A stretch of DNA of 64,000 bases, from positions 62,001-126,000 of the forward strand of contig OZ242267.1 in NCBI GenBank assembly GCA_965207335.1. The letters run 5' to 3'. Below, piece by piece: positions 1-6,760 of this stretch. Under the pieces are notes generated by a model that searched no databases, had not been told where the DNA came from, and saw only the letters and a program-made list of their open reading frames with translations. How positions within the stretch are numbered: the stretch's first letter is position 1; every line of letters starts with the position of its first letter. Origin of the DNA: G965207335 sp965207335 (GTDB taxonomy: Bacteria > Pseudomonadota > Gammaproteobacteria > PS1 > Pseudothioglobaceae). Position numbers and translations under genes: made by a program.

Positions 1-738
1 TTTACCAAAGAAGAGATAGTAAAATTACAACAATTACAAGCAGATATTATGGTAGTTGTTGCTTATGGCAAAATATTACCTAAAAATATCTTAACAATAC
101 CTAAATACGGTTGTTTAAATATTCATACTTCTTTACTACCAAGATGGCGGGGCAGTGCACCAATACAAAGGGCAATCTTAGCAGGTGATAAGCAAACAGG
201 GGTTTGTATTATGCAAATGGATGAGGGCTTAGATACTGGCGATATTGTTGATTGTAAAGTTTGTAATATAAATGCTGATGATAATGCTAGTATGCTACAT
301 GATAAACTAATAATTATAGCCAAAGAATTAATTATTAATACCTTAAATAATATTACTAACATACAACCTAAGAGACAAAATACAGAGGGTATTTGTTATG
401 CAAATAAACTCATAAAAAATGAGGCTTGGATAAACTGGCAACAAAGTGCAATTAAAATACATAATCAAATAAGGGCATTTAACCCGTATCCTATAGCTCA
501 AACTTATGCAGATGGTAATAAATTTAATAAAACTATTATTAAAATTATAAAAGCAGAGGTTATTATTGCTAAAAATAGCAATAAATTAATATCTGAAGTA
601 ATAGCACAATCAAAATTAGGTATTGATGTGCAAACTAAAGACGGAATTTTAAGAATTACAAAGTTGCAATTATCTGGTAAAAAAATAACCGATGCTACAA
701 GTTTTATTAATTCTTATACAATATCTAAGTTTTATTAA
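1..738 (+). CDS. fmt: Methionyl-tRNA formyltransferase, 5' end cut by window edge
   Basis: This enzyme formylates Met-tRNAfMet with 10-formyl-tetrahydrofolate in the cytoplasm, so that translation can start with formyl-methionine. The reading frame is open from base 1, so the true start lies upstream and roughly the first 70-80 residues are missing. The formyltransferase core is clear. There is a catalytic NIHTSLLPRWRG segment (the Asn and His of the active site) near positions 115-150 and the following GLDTGD motif with the catalytic Asp near 225-245. The C-terminal part (about 430-735) matches the tRNA-binding OB-like domain in length and position. The stop codon at 736-738 is followed after one base by a MITE-like element. 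def is usually next to fmt but would lie outside the window. The identification is secure from the motifs; only the N-terminus cannot be judged. Confidence 0.95.
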   Translation, partial: FTKEEIVKLQQLQADIMVVVAYGKILPKNILTIPKYGCLNIHTSLLPRWRGSAPIQRAILAGDKQTGVCIMQMDEGLDTGDIVDCKVCNINADDNASMLHDKLIIIAKELIINTLNNITNIQPKRQNTEGICYANKLIKNEAWINWQQSAIKIHNQIRAFNPYPIAQTYADGNKFNKTIIKIIKAEVIIAKNSNKLISEVIAQSKLGIDVQTKDGILRITKLQLSGKKITDATSFINSYTISKFY

Positions 739-739
739 C

Positions 740-901
740 GAGACCTTTGCATAATATGAATAATCATCAAAAACCCACTTTTCACCAACTTAGCTATTTT
801 CTTAAAACCAGCTTTAGCCCTGCTAGGGCAGGCTTTAAGAAAATAACTAATTCGGCAAAAATTGAATTTTTGCTAATCAACCCTATTTATGCAAAGGCCT
901 C
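740..901. repeat. MITE-like element, copy 1 (long form)
   Basis: About 160 bp with terminal inverted repeats: GAGACCTTTGCATAA at the left end and its near-complement TTATGCAAAGGCCTC at the right end. It starts one base after the fmt stop codon and fills most of the fmt-trmL gap. The interior (about 800-845) holds an imperfect hairpin around CCCTGCTAGGG. Two shorter relatives lie at 2554-2660 and 8121-8225. There is no coding capacity. The ends resemble, from memory, those of some IS5-family elements, so a non-autonomous derivative is an inference. Confidence 0.75.
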
Positions 902-930
902 TAATTTATAAAAAACCCTAACTTTTATTT

Positions 931-1392
931 ATGCAGCAACCTTTAAATATTGTTTTATATGAGCCAGAAATCCCGCCAAATACTGGTAATATTATGCGTT
1001 TATGTGCCAACATAGGAGCAAAACTACACTTGATTAAGCCTTATGGTTTTGATTTAGATGCAAAAAGTCTAAGGCGTGCTGGACTTGATTATTACGATTT
1101 AACTAATGTCATTGAATATGATGATTTTGCCCATTTTTTAACAAGTAATAACATATCATCTAATAGACTTTTTTGTGCAAGTACTAAAACAAATAATCGT
1201 TATAATGAGCAAATTTATGAAGCTGGAGATTATTTACTTTTTGGCCCTGAAACTCGTGGTTTACCCTTAGATATTAGAGAAAAATATACTTGTATTGCCT
1301 TGCCTATGGTTAAAAACTCACGCAGTTTAAACCTCTCAAATGCAGTTGCGATTATTGCCTATGAGGCTTGGAGGCAGTTGGGGTTTTTGTAG
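931..1392 (+). CDS. trmL: tRNA (cytidine/uridine-2'-O-)-methyltransferase TrmL
   Basis: A SPOUT-superfamily methylase of 153 residues, the usual TrmL length. It 2'-O-methylates the wobble nucleotide (position 34) of certain leucine tRNAs using S-adenosylmethionine. The three SPOUT motifs are visible: NTGNIMRLCAN near residue 17, LLFGPETRGLP near residue 107, and SLNLSNAVAI near residue 131, which together form the trefoil knot and SAM pocket. The chosen ATG begins MQQPLNIVLYEPEIPPNTGN, as expected for the family. The gene follows fmt on the same strand, but a MITE-like element separates them, so a shared transcript is uncertain. Confidence 0.93.
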   Translation: MQQPLNIVLYEPEIPPNTGNIMRLCANIGAKLHLIKPYGFDLDAKSLRRAGLDYYDLTNVIEYDDFAHFLTSNNISSNRLFCASTKTNNRYNEQIYEAGDYLLFGPETRGLPLDIREKYTCIALPMVKNSRSLNLSNAVAIIAYEAWRQLGFL

Positions 1393-1447
1393 TGGTGGTT
1401 AAAATACTTTATAAGCAAAACATAAAAGAGTTAGAATTACACCTATC

Positions 1448-1513
1448 GTCATTGCGAGCTTTTGTAAAAAGGCGTGAGATTGCCACACACTAAAAAGTAG
1501 TGTTCGCAATGAC
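1448..1513. repeat. GTCATTGCGA palindromic repeat, copy B1
   Basis: A 66-bp palindromic unit that opens with GTCATTGCGA and closes with TCGCAATGAC. A second hairpin-like part in the middle contains GCGTGAGATTGCCACAC. It belongs to the family also seen at 1592, 1922, 2301, 6519 and 6640. It is non-coding; a REP/MITE-like repeat is the likely class. Confidence 0.7.
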
Positions 1514-1591
1514 AGTGGGAGTAATTGAGTGCCAGTGTGTTGGTTGTAATGTGATTTAAAAAAGCACCCAGAATAATGAATTGGAATTACA

Positions 1592-1642
1592 CCCACCGTC
1601 ATTGCGAGCCTTGTAAAAGGCGTGGCAATCTCATCCTACAAA
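1592..1642 (+). repeat. GTCATTGCGA repeat, copy B2
   Basis: A half-unit reading CCCACCGTCATTGCGAG, then a short AT-rich link, then GGCGTGGCAATCTCATCCTAC. It is nearly identical to copy B3 at 1922-1974. The stretch just upstream (about 1550-1590) is a further partial copy of the sequence that precedes B3. Confidence 0.7.
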
Positions 1643-1672
1643 AGCGGTGTAAGTTAATAATACTATTTTTTT

Positions 1673-1974
1673 AATAGTAAGCAAAGCTCACTTTGGGGAA
1701 TATCCCCAAACCCCTAACAGCAATTACAGGTTGTTTAGTTTGTGTGAAGTTGTACTGCTTATTTTTTAATTGAGGGGCAGAACTAGTTTTCGTATTACAG
1801 TTACCGTACAACTGCCCCTCAAACTCCCCATATAGAAATTGTGCCTGTAAGTTACATTTTTGTTGTGAGATATTCGCGGTGTGATTTTAAAAAAGCATTA
1901 AGAATTGAGAATTGGAATTATACCCACCGTCATTGCGAGACTTGATAAAAGGCGTGGCAATCTCATCCTACAAA
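1673..1974 (+). repeat. Left arm of a large inverted repeat
   Basis: This ~300-bp stretch reappears in reverse complement at 2301-2760. Landmarks in order are AATAGTAAGCAAAGC, a run around GGGAATATCCCC, CAATTACAGGTTGTTTAG, the GCAGAACTAG segment, TTGTTGTGAGATATTCGCG, and finally repeat B3. The two arms bracket a small membrane-protein gene. No gene is seen in the arm itself. Confidence 0.75.
1922..1974 (+). repeat. GTCATTGCGA repeat, copy B3
   Basis: Reads CCCACCGTCATTGCGAG, then GGCGTGGCAATCTCATCCTAC. It forms the inner end of the left inverted-repeat arm and faces copy B4 (2301-2352) across the small gene. Confidence 0.7.
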
Positions 1975-1993
1975 TTAAACCTGCTTTAGTTTA

Positions 1994-2134
1994 TCAACGC
2001 TTTTGCTTAAATAATATGGCTATTACTATAAAGCCTATGGCAGTGATAATAGGTGGGATTATACTATTAACTATGCCTAAATATAGCATGACTCCACTTA
2101 TTAATATTAGTATAAAAATTAATATATTTTTCAT
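1994..2134 (-). CDS. Small hydrophobic membrane protein, 46 residues
   Basis: A short protein that starts MKNILIFILILISG and ends AILFKQKR. It has two predicted membrane helices joined by a short NSIIPPIITA turn and a basic C-terminus. The ATG at 2132-2134 was preferred over an upstream in-frame ATG at 2180-2182 because it has a Shine-Dalgarno-like AAAGGA about eight bases before it and starts directly with the first hydrophobic helix. The function is unknown; small proteins of this two-helix, PP-containing shape are widely annotated as hypothetical. The opposite strand is also open here (1905-2267), but that frame begins inside repeat B3 and has no family look. The gene sits alone between the two arms of a large inverted repeat, which suggests it could be carried as cargo. 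Confidence 0.6.
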   Translation of the reverse strand: MKNILIFILILISGVMLYLGIVNSIIPPIITAIGFIVIAILFKQKR

Positions 2135-2300
2135 TGTATTATCCTTTATGGGAATTATATACTTAATCTGCAAAAATATCAAAAAACCTTATAAAACCCT
2201 TGACAAAATAAATAGATTATCTTATAGGCCTTTAACTAAAATATACAACATAGCCAGAAAGTTTTAGGGACGCAATACTTAATTATTAAATTACACCGTG

Positions 2301-2352
2301 TTTGTAGGATGATATTGCCACGCCTTTATCAAGGCTCGCAATGACGGTGGGT
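2301..2352 (-). repeat. GTCATTGCGA repeat, copy B4
   Basis: The reverse complement of B3: TTTGTAGGATGATATTGCCA, then GCTCGCAATGACGGTGGG. With B3 it makes the inner inverted repeats flanking the small membrane gene. Confidence 0.7.
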
Positions 2353-2553
2353 ATAATTCTAATTCTTCATTGTTGGTACTTTTTTTAATCGACATTTAGC
2401 ATAATTCCAATTCGTTATTGTTAGTGCTTTTTTTAAATCACATCGCGAATATCTCACAACAAAAATATAAATTACAAGCAAAATGTCTATATGGGGAGTT
2501 TGAGGGGCTGTTGTACAATGGTTATAGTGTACAAACTAGTTCTGCCCCTAATG

Positions 2554-2660
2554 GAGACCTTTGCACAAACATGAATAATCATCAGAACCCCGCTTTCCAC
2601 TCACTTACATTAAGCAAAAATCAGAGCTCTGCTAATCATCTCTATTTATGCAAAGATCTC
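2554..2660 (+). repeat. MITE-like element, copy 2 (short form)
   Basis: 107 bp with ends GAGACCTTTGCA and TGCAAAGATCTC and an interior that closely matches the copy at 8121-8225. It splits the right inverted-repeat arm between the CTGCCCC and ACAAGTAAAACAAC segments, which are contiguous in the uninterrupted left arm. This shows it arrived after the inverted repeat formed. Confidence 0.75.
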
Positions 2661-2798
2661 TAATAAAAAAACAAGTAAAACAACTTAACACAAACTAAAC
2701 AACCTGTAATTGTTGTTAGAGGTTTGGGGGTATTTCCCAAAGTAAGCTTTGCTTACTATTTGCATGGGTTTTTGATTTTTAGTGGTAAAAAAATACCG

Positions 2799-3761
2799 TC
2801 AAAAGTCCAGTGGACTTTTGACAATGTTTTGACTTAACTCTTTAACAATATGGGTGTAAATCATAGTTGTTTGTAAGTTTTTATGTCCTAAAAGTTCAGA
2901 AATTGTACGGATGTCAATTCCATTTTGTAATAAATGTGTTGCATAAGAATGACGAAAAGTATGGGCAGAAATTTTTTTATCAATATAAGATAAACGAGCA
3001 GCATTTTTGATGTTCCTACCAAAAGTTGTTGGCAGTATATGGTAGCGAATTTGTTTCTTGCCTCTTGGGTCTTTTGAAATTGAACTCATAGGAAATAAAT
3101 ATTGCCACTTAAATTCTGTATTAGCATTTGGATATTTTTTATCTAGTGCAAATGGCAAATTAACATAACCAAAGCCATTAATAATATCTTTTTTATGAGT
3201 TTTTCTCACATTTTCAATATGAATTTTCAAATCTTCTTTTACTTTTAGTGGCAGAGGTAAAATCCTATCTTTTTGGCTTTTTCCATCCCAAATATAAACT
3301 TTATTAAAGCCAAAATCAACATCTTTAATACGCAATCGTAATAATTCATTCATACGCAGACCGCAACCGTATAAAAGCTTTAGCATGAACTGGTAAATCC
3401 CCTTGCTGTTAAAAATAACATTTTTAACTTCGTCAATGGTTAAAACGGCAGGAATATGGATTTTTACCTTAGCTCTAAATGCAGATATGTTTTCATTTTT
3501 AATTGAAATTCCTAAAACTTTTTCGTATAAAAATAACAAAGCATTAAAAGCCTGATTTTGAGTACTAGGAGAAACATTGCGATTAACTGCTAAATCGGTT
3601 AAAAATTCTTCAATTTCAATTTTTCCCATTTGTTTAGGGTGTTTTTTATTGTGAAATAAAATATAGCGTTTTATCCAACTAAGATAGGTTTTTTCAGTTT
3701 GATAACTATAGTGTTTAAGGCGAATTTTATCACGAACAATTTCTAATAATTTTTTTGTCAT
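2799..3761 (-). CDS. intI: Integron integrase (IntI family tyrosine recombinase)
   Basis: A 320-residue tyrosine recombinase that should recombine attI and folded single-stranded attC sites to capture or excise gene cassettes. The SAM-like core-binding domain spans about residues 1-85 and the catalytic domain 105-310. Catalytic residues are R136 (in GCGLRMNE), a Lys at 161 or 164, H267 and R270 (HTFRHSYATHLL), H293 (LLGHKNLQTT) and the nucleophile Y302 (MIYTH). The IntI hallmark is the extra patch between boxes I and II (residues about 202-232), with KKYPNANTEFKWQYLFP matching the family's YPNA-x-x-W-x-WQ-x-x-FP pattern. Ordinary XerC/D proteins lack this patch. The gene is intact and is transcribed away from the adjacent attI-like site and cassette, the standard integron arrangement. 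No good ribosome binding site precedes the ATG. Confidence 0.93.
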   Translation of the reverse strand: MTKKLLEIVRDKIRLKHYSYQTEKTYLSWIKRYILFHNKKHPKQMGKIEIEEFLTDLAVNRNVSPSTQNQAFNALLFLYEKVLGISIKNENISAFRAKVKIHIPAVLTIDEVKNVIFNSKGIYQFMLKLLYGCGLRMNELLRLRIKDVDFGFNKVYIWDGKSQKDRILPLPLKVKEDLKIHIENVRKTHKKDIINGFGYVNLPFALDKKYPNANTEFKWQYLFPMSSISKDPRGKKQIRYHILPTTFGRNIKNAARLSYIDKKISAHTFRHSYATHLLQNGIDIRTISELLGHKNLQTTMIYTHIVKELSQNIVKSPLDF

Positions 3762-3870
3762 TTATGTATATTTAAATAAATATACTCATTATTATATACA
3801 TAATAAATAAATTATTATGGTTATTTAATGTTAAAAATATTATTTTTTTAAAGTATTTAATAAAATTAAA

Positions 3871-3911
3871 AATAGTTAGTGTATAATTATGTATTTAATA
3901 AATAGTTAGAT
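3871..3911 (+). other. Probable attI recombination site
   Basis: Two direct repeats of AATAGTTAG lie 30 bp apart (3871-3879 and 3901-3909). The second runs into GTTAGAT at 3905-3911, a perfect match to the integron core site GTTRRRY. Crossing over would fall between G3905 and T3906. The site lies between the divergent integrase gene and the cassette genes. The first repeat could be an accessory integrase-binding site like the direct repeats in class 1 attI; that role is inferred. A TATAAT box at 3882-3887 may be part of a promoter reading into the cassette. Confidence 0.7.
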
Positions 3912-3963
3912 TTGAAAAACCAAACAAGATGAATTACGTAATATCCAAGGAAGAGTATTAAAT

Positions 3964-6105
3964 ATGAAAATTGATGTACACGTACACACAAAAAAAACAA
4001 AGTCTGGTGATGCAGCCACAAGGGAAGTAGACCCAAAGAGATTTGCTGAAATCGTTACGTCAACTGACGTTAAAATTATTGCAATCACAAATCACAATAT
4101 TTTTGATATTGGACAATATAATGAAATACGTAACGAAATAAATGAGGCCGTTCAAATTTGGCCGGGCATTGAATTGGATGTCGTTGAAAATGATAGAAGG
4201 GGTCATTTGATAGTTATTGTATCCCCCAGTGATGCTGTAACTTTTTCTAAAACAATAGATAGTCTAACTAAAGATACAACGCCAGATGATTTCACAATAT
4301 CTATTGATGAAGTACTTAATAGATTTGATACATTGGAACCTGTGTATATAGCCCATTACAATCAAAAGAAACCAAATATTACAGACGATGACATTAATAA
4401 AATTATAGAAAGAACAAAACATAAAAATAGGGTCATAAAGGAAGTTACAAATTCTATTTCTGCTGGCATATACATCAGTCATGGTTACCCATCAATATAT
4501 GGGTCTGATTTACAAGACTGGGATAAATACCAATCATTATCAAATGAACTGCCTGAGCTGAGATTACCCGTCGAAAGTTTTGAGCAATTTTGTTTGCTTT
4601 TAGATAAGGATCAAAAAACAATAGAAACTGTGCTAGATAGAAAAACAGCTGAAATAATCACCATTCAACCTTTTGAAGATAGTACAACTTTGAATCTAAA
4701 GATTTACAATGATATTAATGTTTTCTTTGGTTCAAAAGGAACAGGAAAATCTAAAATATTAGAAGCAATTGGTAGGCACTATAGCGAAAAAGGTATTGCT
4801 GCAAATGTATTTGAGTCAGGAGTATCTACACTTGCAGAAAAATATGGTTTAAATTCTAAATCTTTGCCCGTCAATTTAGAAGATTACAGTATAAATTATT
4901 GCACAAGCGAAATAGAGTTTATAAAGAAATCTAAAGAAGAAAATATAACTAATATTTCCAATTACCAACAATACTTTTCAAACATAACACAAAATAAAAA
5001 CGCAAAAAAGATATCTATCAAAGACTTCTCAAAAGAGGATATTGATAAGTACAAACGAGAACAAAAATCCGTTGATGATGTCTTTGATGTCGTCGAAGAA
5101 TTTAAGGAATATTCGGATAAGGATATTGCCTTTAAGAAAATTATTGGAAAAGATTTAACACTAGAATTAAACGATTTGATTCAAAAAGTAAGCAAGAAAG
5201 TAAAATCAACGCAAGAAAGCGTATTTATAGAATTAAGCAAAAACTCACTGTTTAATGGATTAGTGGACTGCGTAATTTCAGAGCTATCAAGAAAGATTGG
5301 GGCGCCATCAAAGCCAAGTGCAACAGGATTCCAAAAATACGCAAGCAATAGAATAAAAATCGAATTGAAGGTTAATGAGATAATTAAGAACTTACAAATA
5401 ACAATACCCGAACAATCTGACTACGTTGGTAACTTAGGAGACAAGGGAGATCTTAAGTTCAATACGATTATAATATTTCAAGATAAGGGTACAGCTAATG
5501 CAGCATATAAACCCTTATCAACCGTTAAAAAAACATCTCAAAAGAATTTTTCTAAATCTATCTATAAAATTTCTAATAATATTTACACAAACAGTCTTTT
5601 TGAGGAGATATCAAAAATGAACGAAATAGAAGATATTGATTCTATTAAAACAGTGTATGAATTAGGCCTTTTTAATTTATCATTTACTTTAAATAAAGAG
5701 AAATATGAGCCTTCAACAGGTGAATCTTCAATGCTGCTACTGCATAAGGAATTACAGGAAGAAAAAGATATATATTTACTAGACGAGCCAGAAAAAAGCC
5801 TTGGTAATGATTACATAAGCGATGTAATCGTGCCTTTAATTAAAGAAAAGGCCAGCTTAGGAAAAAAAGTTTTTATTTGTACTCATGACGCTAATATCGC
5901 AGTAAGAACCTTACCTTATAACTCAGTATATAGGGAGCATACAGTTAGTGGGCATGAGACCTATGTAGGCAATCCTTTTTCTAATGATTTAGTTAATGTA
6001 AATGATGCATCAATCAAACAGAATTGGAAAACTATCAGTATGAGGACGCTTGAAGGTGGCGAAGAAGCGTTTGGAGAGAGAGGGAAAATTTATGGAAACG
6101 TATAA
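3964..6105 (+). CDS. PHP-domain / ABC-type ATPase fusion protein
   Basis: A 713-residue protein with an N-terminal PHP metal-dependent phosphoesterase domain and a C-terminal SMC/ABC-like ATPase. PHP residues visible are H6 and H8 (DVHVHT), H44 (ITNHN), E70 (GIELDV), H81, a later IAHYN, and GSDLQDW near residue 180; together they form a plausible metal site. Walker A is GSKGTGKS near residues 256-263. The middle (about 330-480) is charged and probably helical or coiled. An ABC-signature-like STGESS lies at 584-589, Walker B LLDEPE at 605-610, and the H-loop CTHD near 640. The same pairing occurs in proteins annotated as TrlF-type or PHP-ATPase proteins, often in mobile or defence settings (from memory). 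A role in cutting or processing nucleic acid under ATP control is an inference. It is the first gene of the integron cassette and overlaps the next gene by 14 bases. Confidence 0.85.
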   Translation: MKIDVHVHTKKTKSGDAATREVDPKRFAEIVTSTDVKIIAITNHNIFDIGQYNEIRNEINEAVQIWPGIELDVVENDRRGHLIVIVSPSDAVTFSKTIDSLTKDTTPDDFTISIDEVLNRFDTLEPVYIAHYNQKKPNITDDDINKIIERTKHKNRVIKEVTNSISAGIYISHGYPSIYGSDLQDWDKYQSLSNELPELRLPVESFEQFCLLLDKDQKTIETVLDRKTAEIITIQPFEDSTTLNLKIYNDINVFFGSKGTGKSKILEAIGRHYSEKGIAANVFESGVSTLAEKYGLNSKSLPVNLEDYSINYCTSEIEFIKKSKEENITNISNYQQYFSNITQNKNAKKISIKDFSKEDIDKYKREQKSVDDVFDVVEEFKEYSDKDIAFKKIIGKDLTLELNDLIQKVSKKVKSTQESVFIELSKNSLFNGLVDCVISELSRKIGAPSKPSATGFQKYASNRIKIELKVNEIIKNLQITIPEQSDYVGNLGDKGDLKFNTIIIFQDKGTANAAYKPLSTVKKTSQKNFSKSIYKISNNIYTNSLFEEISKMNEIEDIDSIKTVYELGLFNLSFTLNKEKYEPSTGESSMLLLHKELQEEKDIYLLDEPEKSLGNDYISDVIVPLIKEKASLGKKVFICTHDANIAVRTLPYNSVYREHTVSGHETYVGNPFSNDLVNVNDASIKQNWKTISMRTLEGGEEAFGERGKIYGNV

Positions 6106-6379
6106 CGCTTCGGTTATCAATAAAGATGATAACTGGTTTTTAGTATTGTCAATTAGTGGCGGTGATTTAAGTATTCCACTAACTCAAGACGAACCGTTGG
6201 CTATTAAATCTGTATTTAACCAATTAATTCTGAAATTAAAAGAAAAGGAGTTTAAATTTAATTTCCAGGACACTGGAAATGATTTATTTACTCAAATAGC
6301 AAAAGAGTATATTAAACAATTAAATACAGAGCTAAGCAGTGTGCATAAAGAACTATCCGATTATGATCTTACGCGGTGA
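6092..6379 (+). CDS. Small acidic protein overlapping the PHP-ATPase gene
   Basis: A 95-residue soluble protein starting METYNASVINKDDNW. It has an N-terminal beta-like half (NWFLVLSISGGDLSIPL) and a helical, charged C-terminal half (KLKEKEFKF through ELSSVHKELSDYD). An in-frame ATG exists at 6050, but the ATG at 6092 is preferred: a strong purine-rich GGAGAGAGAGGG lies just upstream and the overlap with the preceding gene is only 14 bases. Such an overlap points to translational coupling and a shared function, for example a partner subunit or regulator of the ATPase. I do not recognise the family. The stop codon is three bases from the attC site, so it is clearly part of the cassette. Confidence 0.8.
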   Translation: METYNASVINKDDNWFLVLSISGGDLSIPLTQDEPLAIKSVFNQLILKLKEKEFKFNFQDTGNDLFTQIAKEYIKQLNTELSSVHKELSDYDLTR

Positions 6380-6382
6380 AAA

Positions 6383-6480
6383 ATCTAACAAATTGCTCCA
6401 GCGGACAGTTTAAAGTGTCACTTGTTTTGCATTCGCAAAAACGTGCCACTTTAAACCGCCGCTGATGCTGGGCATTATAC
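6383..6480 (+). other. attC recombination site of the cassette
   Basis: 98 bp. The left end ATCTAAC (6383-6389) fits RYYYAAC. It is followed by TTGCTCCAGCGGAC and the stem strand AGTTTAAAGTG. A central hairpin GTTTTGC-ATTC-GCAAAAAC comes next, then the opposite strand CACTTTAAAC, CCGCTGATGCTGGGC and the right end ATTATAC (6474-6480). Unequal L-box arms (CCAGCGG against CCGCTGATGCTGG) give the unpaired bases typical of attC. The right core departs from consensus GTTRRRY: the G is A and the fifth position is T. The layout resembles cassette sites of marine gammaproteobacteria. Confidence 0.82.
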
Positions 6481-6518
6481 ACAGAGAGTTTTATAGACAC
6501 AATACTTAATTACACCAT

Positions 6519-6574
6519 ATTTGTAAGATGAGATTGCCACGCCTTTTTACAAAGTCTCGCAATGACGATGGGTG
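6519..6574 (-). repeat. GTCATTGCGA repeat, copy B5
   Basis: The reverse-strand unit TTTGTAAGATGAGATTGCCA, then GTCTCGCAATGACG. It is followed by AATTCTAATTCTTCATT, also found after copy B4. It lies about 40 bp beyond the attC site. Confidence 0.65.
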
Positions 6575-6639
6575 TAATTCTAATTCTTCATTCTTGGTAC
6601 TTTTTTTTATATTTTGGCAACATACTGGTACTAATTATT

Positions 6640-6687
6640 CCCACCGTCATTGCGAACACTGTTTTTTAGTGTGTGGCAATCTCAGGC
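6640..6687 (+). repeat. GTCATTGCGA repeat, copy B6
   Basis: CCCACCGTCATTGCGAACAC, then GTGTGTGGCAATCTCAGG. It closes the repeat-rich stretch between the attC site and glmM; I see nothing further in 6688-6760. Confidence 0.65.
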
Positions 6688-6760
6688 AAAAAAATCAAAT
6701 ACTGACCCCTTTGATTTCCGAACATTTTGATTTCTTTTTTTCATAGTGTTTTTATTTATT

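Larger units (their letters stand above)
2301..2760 (-). repeat. Right arm of the large inverted repeat, interrupted by a MITE
   Basis: The reverse complement of 1673-1974. It carries the same landmarks in reverse order (CGCGAATATCTCACAACAA, AACTAGTTCTGCCCC, CTAAACAACCTGTAATTG, GCTTTGCTTACTATT). It is longer than the left arm because a MITE-like element (2554-2660) has been inserted and because of about 60 bp of extra repeat sequence near 2365-2425. The arm ends about 40 bp from the integron integrase stop codon. I see no gene in 2135-2798. Confidence 0.75.
3906..6474 (+). mobile_element. Integron gene cassette carrying two genes
   Basis: The cassette begins with TTAGAT directly after the attI G and ends inside the attC at 6383-6480. 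The opening TTAGAT is the exact complement of ATCTAA at the left end of the attC. This is what cassette structure predicts, because in the excised circle both belong to the same attC stem. The cassette is about 2.57 kb, long for a cassette, and holds a PHP/ATPase gene and an overlapping small gene with only three bases between the last stop codon and attC. No second cassette follows; repetitive intergenic DNA begins instead. Confidence 0.8.

Noticed and set aside
1905..2267. Plus-strand 120-residue frame
   Set aside because: It starts inside a GTCATTGCGA repeat and covers the reverse of a better-supported 46-residue membrane protein with a ribosome binding site.
2418..2663. 81-residue plus-strand frame
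   Set aside because: It runs across the inverted-repeat arm into the inserted MITE, so it is an accidental frame in repeat DNA.
6528..6746. 72-residue frame after the attC
   Set aside because: It is made of GTCATTGCGA repeats B5 and B6; the translation has no protein-like features.
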